Assembly: GCA_028565635.1 (NCBI GenBank)
Contig: JAOXYB010031510.1
Location: forward strand, 1 to 14,584
Direction of reading: 5' to 3'
Source of the DNA: Phoronis ovalis
Taxonomy: Eukaryota > Phoronida > Phoronidae
Length of the DNA stretch: 14,584 nucleotides
The first letter of the stretch is position 1, and each line of letters opens with the position of its first letter. Positions 9,601 to 14,584 of the stretch are shown here, in pieces. The notes under the pieces were generated by a model. It searched no databases. It saw nothing but the letters and a program-made list of their open reading frames with translations, and was not told where the DNA came from. The position numbers and the translations under genes were made by a program.

Positions 9601-12600
9601 CTACTTAGTTATTTTAGAAAGTAAATTTGGCACACTGGAATCATATTGGGATTATTTTATTATTTTAGCAACCAACATCCTTTAGAGAATTTGTATTTAA
9701 ATACAGGTACAATGTTTCATGCAAGAAATATCCCAGAAAACATCAGGCTATTTAACTTAAAGGCATCTGTTCTATGTTGTGCTATTTATAAAGTCTGACC
9801 AAACTTTATCTGCTAAGAGGAGATTTCCTGAGTTATCCAATCAGGTTGTAGAAATTGTAACTGTGCCATTATGCTAGGGACTTCATGGAAACAATTTGAA
9901 CACTTGGGTAAATCAATTTATATTCAAAAAAATTAATTCTTGTAATTTTTAATAAATTAAAAACAAAACGAATCTATTTTTGTATAGACATAGACAGGTT
10001 CAAAATAGAATCATGCTTTTAAGAACTTAGATCTACCAATGTCGATATGTATACACGGATTAAGTTCAGCAAAAACATACCTGTTCACGAGGATACTTTT
10101 TCAGATGCCTTCCAGCCCTATGCTTACATTTTCGCCAAGAGAAGTAAATAACCAGCAGTGCTAACAAAACAACCACTATACATGGCACATACACAGCCAC
10201 AGCTAGTGTGTTGATGTTTACAGTTACTGGTTCAGCATTGATTTTGATAGTTTCTGTAAAATAACAATTTTCATTTGTCAAAAACTTCATGTCCAAATAT
10301 TTCTGTTAAAAAAATGTTTCCATTAACACATGACCTTTCAGTTATTACTTTGACTGAGTGAAGAATTAACAGAAATTAAAATGTTTTAACTAACAGTAGA
10401 TCCACGTCACTCAAAATGCAGCAATTTAACAATAACTATACATGTACCTGTGCAATTTGTAATAATGGACATATTCGTGAGGGTTGACTTCATGCCATAA
10501 ATATTTGCCACCATTACACCAACATCATAAATTGTACATGCAGTCAAATTACATATCTCTATTGTTCTATCCATTGAAGATAGAGATGGAGTTACCCAAA
10601 CTGTACCATTCTGCTTTTTGTAGAAAATTTCATAGCTCTGAATACAATTTAGCTCACTTGGTAACAGCTGGAAGAAACATCAATAGCACAGAAATAAGTT
10701 CCTATTTTTACTTTTTGCATTAAAACAATTTCTCTATGTATCACAATTTTCAAGACATGAGCAAGAACAGATGATTTCAGAAAGCATGACAAATTGTTGG
10801 ATCAACAATTGATGGACTTTCCAAGATTGTTTGAAAATGCCACTAAGCTTATGCCACTCTGCCAACTCATCAATCGATGGCCTTTTTTTAAGAACCAACT
10901 TGGTATCGTCCAGGTCTTGCTTCATATTCGTGACTGCAGGTGTACTACCTTGGGAATAAATATAGTGGAAGTGATCCATTCCATAGCAATGTTGATCTAT
11001 GTAGCAAAATTTAACTTTACAATAGTATTTTAATAATTCATATGTTGAAATGTATATCTATTATATTACACATAGCTGTATGACTATCTATATAACGGTT
11101 TCCCTCCCACAGGACTATCTATATTATGTAGTAGATCCCTTCTATCCCAGGGTTATCAAAGATAACTGCCCGAGTGCAGCAATTGAGGGTAGTTATCAAA
11201 AAGGTAAGCCAAGAATAACGGGATAATGTGTCATTTACACAAAGGAGGCATACATTTGTATTACTATACATCTTGACACCCCTTAGAACTATATGCTAAG
11301 ACAGTGGAGTCCAAATTGTCAGTAGCTATTATGCAAATACCCAATACATCCGAGTGCCTATTCAGACCTGATTGCATCCCCATGTTTTGAATCTGCATTT
11401 CAATTAATGATAAAAATGGCGCAAAAACGCGTTTTGTGAATTCTCTGAAACGAATTTAATTATTTTATCACAGCAAATTACAGAACATTGAGGTATCTGT
11501 TGCAGGTGTGGATCATTCAAGAAAACTTATTTACTTTAGAGCCTTTGAATTTTACATCAACAATTTGTATTTTCCCAATTTCCTTAGCATTGAATTTCTG
11601 GTGGTAGGTACAGCACCAAGTGTTGTAGATTTAGTTAATATGCCGGAGGCCATGTTCAAGCTTTTTTATTCATCCTTGAATCAGCCATATTGGAGCTGAA
11701 GCAACTCAAAATCATAAGTAATTAAAAGTGGATGGGAAAATAAATTGGGTCCCTTTTACCTGTAGTTATAATTAACTAAAATTTAACTGATGAATCATAC
11801 AATTTTGTCATCTAGCTCGTCTTGGTCCTAACATACCATATTATGTTAATTTATGACATAGTGGTGCTTAGTTTTTACGTTAAGTCGATTCAGTTATTTT
11901 GATATTCCTGTCATTGAGCTACAACATACAGCGCACAATCTGAAATTATAGTAACTCCCAAAGAATTTTTTTTTAGTCAATAAAATCACAATGAAATTGT
12001 CAGCATTCTCCAAACATTACTGATGCCGGTGTTTTTAGTTAAAATGTATGACTGATCAAAGGCTTTATATTAATGCCTAGATTGCCCCTTACAACTCTAC
12101 CTCTTGGTTGTCATTATTATTTATATTAACTTACATTCCAAGTTGCAGTTATCTTGGCATGTACTGTATCATTATGGAGATCAGTTGTTAATGTTAAATC
12201 GATGGGTGGCAATGGATCTAAAAGAAAAGAAGTTTAATTCATTAAAAGATGTGTCACATAATTTTACATTCCATATGGAGTCATATTGGAATTTACGTTT
12301 ACCAAATTTGTGCACGAATATTATTAATTTGCGGAAATTTCAAAAGGATCTGCTTAGCGGCAGGCATTATTTTTTTCCGGAAATGTTTTTACTGAGGTTT
12401 TTTTATGCATTTCATTTTTAGCCCATAATTCTAGACATGTTTTTATATTAGGGGTGACACTAATTAAACAGAATTAACATCACATACATTTTTTATGAAA
12501 TTTTGACTTAAGTTTAACAAAAAAAATGTCTTTAACTTTTCCAATTCCTTATTTTCTACTCTTAACTAAAATGCCTTTTGCAGATACATAACAAAGGCTT

Positions 12601-14231
12601 GTTCCGTTTTACCAAATGCATCCTAAGTTAATGTAAGATGCATCTTTATATGTATAGATATGTGCCAAAGCAACCGTTTCTGGCATATTAATGACAGTTT
12701 CCGATGCATACATATATAAATCGTATTATAATTTAGGCAATGTAGCCGGTATGGCCATGAAATTTATGTCACAATCAAAGATCACTTGGTCACTTGTGAT
12801 ATGAACAAAGATCACATGATCCCTGTGGCATTTCATCACAAACATACACACTGCATAGTAACTGTGTCTGCAAATATGTACCATAAGGTACTACATGTAT
12901 GTGCACATAGCTTGACATTGACGGGGTCAAGTTCAAATGTCACGTAATCCTGTACTCCTCAATCTTGTATACACCATTGGAGCAACATATACCGAAGTCA
13001 TAATTTTCAAGATATGACCTTGAAAGTTAAGGACATAAGGCATATGATGTGTCATGTGACGTGGACATTTTTTTCTATCCTTCATATTTCAAGATGCATG
13101 AAGCCAACAAATTATGTCTACAACTTGGCACAAGGATACTACAACTGATTTTCCCCATCCACCTCAGTAGCAACATATTGTATCTTAGCAAATATAGCCC
13201 AAATCTTCAGAGAAAATTCTTTGAGGTCACAATCAAATAATATATACATGTCCCATGTTATCAGATTGTTTGAGCAGCCTTAAACAATAAACGTCTGGGT
13301 GAAATGAACAGACCACTAATTAATTGGTGAGAAATGAAAAGAAAATATAGGTGATTTAATTTGATAAGCTGAATTTTCGGATCAGAGTAGTTGACGCACT
13401 TTTCAAGACCATGTCAAAATACAAGCTAGCCAAGTGCACCAATTATTAGGACACTACATGCGTATTTTGAATGTTTTATCTGAATGTTGCTACATATGCA
13501 ACCATGGCAAGCAATTACCATAAGACAAAAGCAACGCTCGTTTATTGTACCTGAAACCACAATAGCCTGTAAAGCTGGGGCTCCTTCTTCTTTACTAACT
13601 CTATCATAGGTTTCAACAAATGCTCCAACATTTAATGTGTTATCATATGTGCCTGCGATTGCATATGTTCTGGTATCACATAGATTGCTCTTTCTGATGG
13701 CATTGCCATTGGCAGCAGTGCTGTAATGCAAACCTATCGCATCTTCAGAATGTATGTTTACTGTTTCACGGAATGATAATATATGCAGTTGCTCTCCTAG
13801 AAAACAAAGGCAATAAAACATGTTAGTTTATAGTAAGAACAATTGGTTATTAATATGATTGCAAGCAGTCTTGTCGCACTATATCTTTACACCATTTTTC
13901 TTATTTTATTCAAAACACATTGAATATTGTTCTAATCTCACCTCAAACCATGTAGTGAAGCACATCATAATAGCAGTGAAAATGAGGGATATCTTACCTG
14001 TGTAGGAAATAGTTACTTGCGTTTTGTGAACTAATTTCCATGTGATTCTCTTATTGATAGGGCTTTCAAAATGGGGTCTCCAAATGTCAAACCAAACCGT
14101 GCCTCTTCTACCGGCATTATATTTCCATCCAACAAGAAATCCATTAAAGGTTTCCCCTGGTCGATAGAGAAGCATATGATCATCTTCATAAGTTGGCATA
14201 TTATAATTAATTGTAGGTCCTCCCATAAACT
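6538..14231 (-). CDS. Receptor-like single-pass membrane protein gene (beta module + fibronectin III + TM + short tail), 5'-partial, seven exons
   Basis: This is a gene-level entry; exons are listed separately. Exons 14231-13998, 13796-13551, 12217-12135, 10667-10448, 10253-10081 and 7908-7825, plus a tentative 6648-6538, join with consistent phases (1-1, 1-1, 1-0, 0-1, 1-0, 0-0, 0-stop) into one open frame of about 383 residues. Residues 1-160 form an all-beta-looking extracellular module (key pattern GFLVGWKYNAGRRGTVWFDIWRP, then DAIGLHY and ETYDR). Residues 161-261 are a fibronectin type III domain (PLPP start, W187, SYEIFY, and the L.A.T.Y.V.V.A.N..G strand). Residues 278-299 are a transmembrane helix followed by basic stop-transfer residues (WRKCKHR). 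About 80 residues of acidic, then strongly basic, cytoplasmic tail follow. N-glycosylation sequons (NDT, NGT, NLT, NMS, NCT) lie in the FN3 part, as expected for an extracellular side. Phase-1 borders flank the modules, typical of exon-shuffled extracellular domains. The signal peptide and any further modules must lie beyond 14584. A role in adhesion or signalling is inferred from architecture alone; no kinase, phosphatase or death domain is visible. Confidence 0.8.
6782..7346 (+). CDS. Unrecognised plus-strand open frame, possible two-exon end of a small membrane protein
   Basis: A plus-strand frame is open from 7023 to a TAA at 7346 (107 sense codons). This is long for this AT-rich DNA. An acceptor-like tttatatccag|ACA precedes 7035, and upstream ACATCG|GTAAAAC (after 6811) could be its donor. 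Joining 6782-6811 to 7035-7346 keeps the frame and gives KLLHQKWEPTS + TILDEAKQNYRSEF. The product would have a hydrophilic N part, a proline-rich FPFIPPLPLSY and a hydrophobic stretch (ATILIVVWLFALCLSYGVM), then a basic segment (MKKCREHARAIRTF). I do not recognise the family. No ATG start is found. If real, it lies inside the last intron of the minus-strand gene on the opposite strand. Its C-terminal part contains one copy of the repeated AAAAGGGGG motif seen downstream, so the end may be repeat-derived. Confidence 0.3.
7265..7642. repeat. Cluster of (T)TTCAAAAGGGGGTGC motifs with inverted terminal copy
   Basis: The motif appears, with small changes, near 7265 (ttcaaaagggggcgca), 7462 (tttcaaataggggtgc), 7497 (catcaaaaaaggggagtgcg), 7524 (ttgaaagggggtgcgtt), 7566 (ttcaaaagggggtgcatt) and 7606 (ttcaaaagggggtgtatt). 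The last three are 40-42 bp apart, with a shared 'tcctccca(t/a)ttc' spacer. At 7632-7642 the inverse, aacgcaccccc, closes the cluster and exactly complements gggggtgcgtt at 7530-7540. This suggests a small imperfect tandem repeat or a mobile-element end. It lies in an intron of the minus-strand gene. Confidence 0.7.
7825..7908 (-). CDS. Exon: acidic cytoplasmic tail segment
   Basis: An 84-nt exon, phase 0 to 0, lies between the acceptor aaacttttcag|CAT and a perfect donor CTGCAGCAG|GTAAGTT. It encodes 28 residues beginning HALVECNLEHNKES and ending GVTLLQQ. It is hydrophilic and acidic, with no named motif. Its phase matches the end of the transmembrane exon exactly, although the intron between them is about 2.2 kb and contains a SINE. 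If the donor were not used, translation would stop two codons later (VS then TAA), so this could also act as a short terminal exon. Confidence 0.68.
7909..9072. other. Left part of the intron between TM exon and tail exon
   Basis: No additional exon with matching phases was found, and the neighbouring exons join directly in phase. The sequence is AT-rich. Around 8620-8790 it is T-rich on the plus strand and ends with an AATAAA (about 8780), resembling an untranslated 3' end or an old retroelement tail, but nothing specific is identifiable. Confidence 0.45.
9073..9310 (+). mobile_element. tRNA-derived SINE
   Basis: The 5' part looks like a tRNA promoter. An A box TGGCTTAGGTGG (9083-9094) matches the consensus TRGCNNAGYNGG. 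It is followed about 31 bases later by a B-box-like GATTCGAAA (9126-9134). The body then reads gtgctcttaagcaaaacact (9155-9174), ccacccaggtgtaaa (9198-9212), and 'cactctgagtcgcttaatgttacagaaaccgg'. This is the layout and wording of SINEs common in aquatic invertebrates. The element has diverged from its consensus (imperfect B box), so it is probably old. The 3' limit near 9310 is approximate, and no clear target-site duplication is seen. It lies antisense in an intron of the minus-strand gene. Confidence 0.85.
9395..9670. repeat. Degenerate ATGCTGG / AAGTAAATT repeat
   Basis: The words ATGCTGG(GAT) and (A/C)AAGTAAATTTG alternate several times. ATGCTGG-like words occur near 9413, 9451, 9462, 9506, 9517 and 9546, with decayed forms near 9593, 9635 and 9647. 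AAGTA(A) words start at 9435, 9489, 9577 and 9619. Spacing is irregular, so this is a decayed low-copy tandem repeat with unit length probably around 45-55 bp. It begins about 85 bp after the SINE. Confidence 0.65.
9671..10080. other. Intron sequence next to the transmembrane exon, no feature seen
   Basis: AT-rich sequence with no open frame, repeat or splice pair worth naming. It includes the donor side of the transmembrane exon at 10080-10079 on the minus strand. Confidence 0.5.
10081..10253 (-). CDS. Exon: transmembrane segment and start of cytoplasmic tail
   Basis: The acceptor gttattttacag|AA and the donor GAACAG|GTATGTTT bound a 173-nt exon, phase 1 to 0. After a short juxtamembrane stretch (ETIKINAEPVTVNI) comes a hydrophobic helix of about 22 residues (LAVAVYVPCIVVVLLALLVI followed by YF). 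The basic run SWRKCKHRAGRHLKKYPREQ follows it. By the positive-inside rule the tail is cytoplasmic and the FN3 side extracellular, a type I topology. A membrane-proximal cysteine in the helix and another at KCK could be acylated (inference). Confidence 0.9.
10448..10667 (-). CDS. Exon: C-terminal half of the fibronectin type III domain
   Basis: The acceptor gatgtttcttccag|CTG and the donor GCACAG|GTACATG bound a 220-nt exon, phase 0 to 1. It encodes LLPSELNCIQSYEIFYKK, then LTACTIYDVGVMVANIYG, the hallmark FN3 tyrosine-corner strand. Joined to the previous exon, W187 is followed by a short loop and then the SYEIFY strand, exactly the FN3 order. An intron inside an FN3 domain at this place is common in animal genes. 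Four cysteines and the sequons NGT, NLT, NMS and NCT are present. The exon is the same length in frame as expected and needs no correction. Confidence 0.9.
10668..12134. other. Intron splitting the FN3 domain; contains an unassigned open frame and a palindromic segment
   Basis: The flanking exons rebuild a complete FN3 domain, so this 1.47-kb stretch is an intron. On the minus strand a frame is open from about 11056 to a TAG at 10734 (about 107 codons, including KLVLKKRPSIDELAEWHKLS). It has no matching splice phase and no family I recognise. At 11151-11197 the word GTTATC/GATAAC is repeated in alternating orientation. The rest shows nothing. Confidence 0.55.
11151..11197. repeat. Inverted repeat GATAACTGCCC...GGGTAGTTATC
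   Basis: 11161-11171 (gataactgccc) pairs with 11187-11197 (gggtagttatc), ten of eleven bases matching, around a 15-nt loop. A third copy of the core, ggttatc at 11151-11157, also pairs with gataac at 11161-11166. The segment could fold in two competing ways. It is probably part of a small interspersed element. Confidence 0.6.
12135..12217 (-). CDS. Exon: N-terminal half of the fibronectin type III domain
   Basis: This small exon (83 nt, phase 1 to 0) follows a strong pyrimidine-rich acceptor (cttcttttcttttag|AT) and ends at AAT|GTAAGTTA. Joined to the final G of the preceding exon it begins D-PLPPIDLTLTTD and ends AKITATWN. This has the proline-rich start and the conserved strand-B/C tryptophan of FN3 domains. 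It sits antisense to a 105-codon plus-strand open frame, which is therefore probably a shadow. An NDT glycosylation sequon is present. Confidence 0.85.
12218..13550. other. Intron between the beta module and the FN3 domain
   Basis: No further exon with matching phase 1-1 was found. Around 12775-12825 there is a short imperfect direct repeat (aaagatcacttggtc / aaagatcacatgatc). Near 13012-13030 the wording 'caagatatgaccttgaaagttaagg' resembles fragments common in dispersed repeats. Nothing else is supported. Confidence 0.5.
13551..13796 (-). CDS. Exon: second half of the extracellular beta module
   Basis: The acceptor tttgttttctag|GA and the donor TTTCAG|GTACAATA bound a 246-nt, phase 1-1 exon. 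It continues the previous one through a shared glycine codon (SYT-G-EQLH). It encodes an FRETVNIHSEDAIGLHYS strand pair, a single cysteine (SNLC) and a closing ETYDRVSKEEG. The frame is open throughout, and antisense frames give nothing recognisable. Together with the previous exon it gives about 160 residues, a sensible size for one compact domain. Confidence 0.83.
13998..14231 (-). CDS. Exon: first half of the extracellular beta module
   Basis: The acceptor ttttgcag|AG and the donor ACAG|GTAAGATATC are both near consensus. The exon is 234 nt, phase 1 to phase 1. It encodes GGPTINYNMPTYEDD, then GFLVGWKYNAGRRGTVWFDI followed by WRP. The alternation of hydrophobic residues, the G..V.W.Y.A...GTV.FD.WRP pattern and the continuation in the next exon resemble an all-beta extracellular module that I recall, without a name, from several invertebrate secreted and membrane proteins. 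Its first residue is completed by an upstream exon that was not found in the window. Confidence 0.82.
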
Positions 14232-14584
14232 CTGCAAATTTTACAACACACATGTTCAGTGTCAAAGTAAAACAATAATTGGTTTCACGGGAACATGTGA
14301 CATTAATATTTTACATTATGGACATTTATACTTTATTCACTCAGATGCTTCTTATTTGTCAGTTGTGGACTGCCAGCAAGGGCGATATAGTGATATTATA
14401 ATCCGATAAATACAATTATAATTGTTATGGTATTTTGAATATTCTTGTGTCACCATATCCCCGGAATTGCCAGTGCAGTATACATGTATGCTGTCAATGT
14501 CACAGTAGTTAAGTGGGTTTCCGCGAGAAAAGCTGGTAAAAAACGTCCAAATGTTGCATTTTTGCCAATTGCGTTATCTACATT
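14232..14584 (-). other. Upstream intron and window edge, possible exon remnant
   Basis: The next upstream exon of the receptor-like gene, ending in phase 1, was not found. A minus-strand frame is open from about 14568 to a TAA at 14354-14352 (about 71 codons). It follows an acceptor-like ttttttaccag near 14531 and contains NPLNYCDIDSIHVYCTGNSG. No donor of the required phase was seen, so it is not assigned. Confidence 0.3.

Noticed and set aside
10484-10723. Plus-strand 79-codon open frame
   Set aside because: Antisense to the second FN3 exon.
12104-12421. 105-codon plus-strand open frame
   Set aside because: It is antisense to the FN3 exon 12217-12135, which has strong splice sites and a recognisable domain; the plus-strand translation has none.
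14071-14409. 112-codon plus-strand open frame
   Set aside because: It overlaps the first beta-module exon in antisense and has no recognisable content.

Overview
The window reads as nuclear DNA of an invertebrate animal. It is AT-rich, its coding signal is broken by introns with consensus splice sites, and it carries a decayed non-LTR retrotransposon, a tRNA-derived SINE and long satellite-like repeats. The SINE style, the retrotransposon lineage and the frequent 'tacatgta' words suggest a marine invertebrate such as a mollusc or a non-vertebrate deuterostome, but the sequence does not fix the lineage.

Layout. Positions 1-2140 hold a tandem array of about 460-bp units, each normally containing two subrepeats 147 bp apart, ending at a perfect hairpin (2067-2098). 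Positions 2998 to about 5190 hold a minus-strand, 5'-truncated non-LTR retrotransposon (endonuclease end, reverse transcriptase, C-terminal domain) with several stops and frameshifts. It has also lost the stretch that should carry the catalytic DD box. Positions 5191-6461 show nothing convincing.

The main gene is on the minus strand and runs from the right edge leftwards. I assembled six well-supported exons by eye (14231-13998, 13796-13551, 12217-12135, 10667-10448, 10253-10081, 7908-7825) plus a tentative last exon (6648-6538) followed by polyadenylation signals. All exon phases are compatible, giving an unbroken partial protein of about 383 residues. It contains an all-beta-looking extracellular module (two exons), one fibronectin type III domain (two exons), a transmembrane helix and a short basic cytoplasmic tail. 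It is probably a cell-surface receptor or adhesion protein; its 5' end lies beyond the window. Most of these exons contain no long ATG-started ORF of their own and emerge only from splice-site reading.

The introns contain a SINE (about 9073-9310), a degenerate ATGCTGG-rich repeat (about 9395-9670), a family of CAAAAGGGGGTGC motifs (7265-7642) with an inverted end, and an unrecognised plus-strand open frame with a possible small upstream exon (6782-6811 joined to 7035-7346). The window looks like one gene with large, repeat-filled introns next to a repeat-rich intergenic region. I see no rRNA, tRNA gene, CRISPR array or bacterial-style operon.
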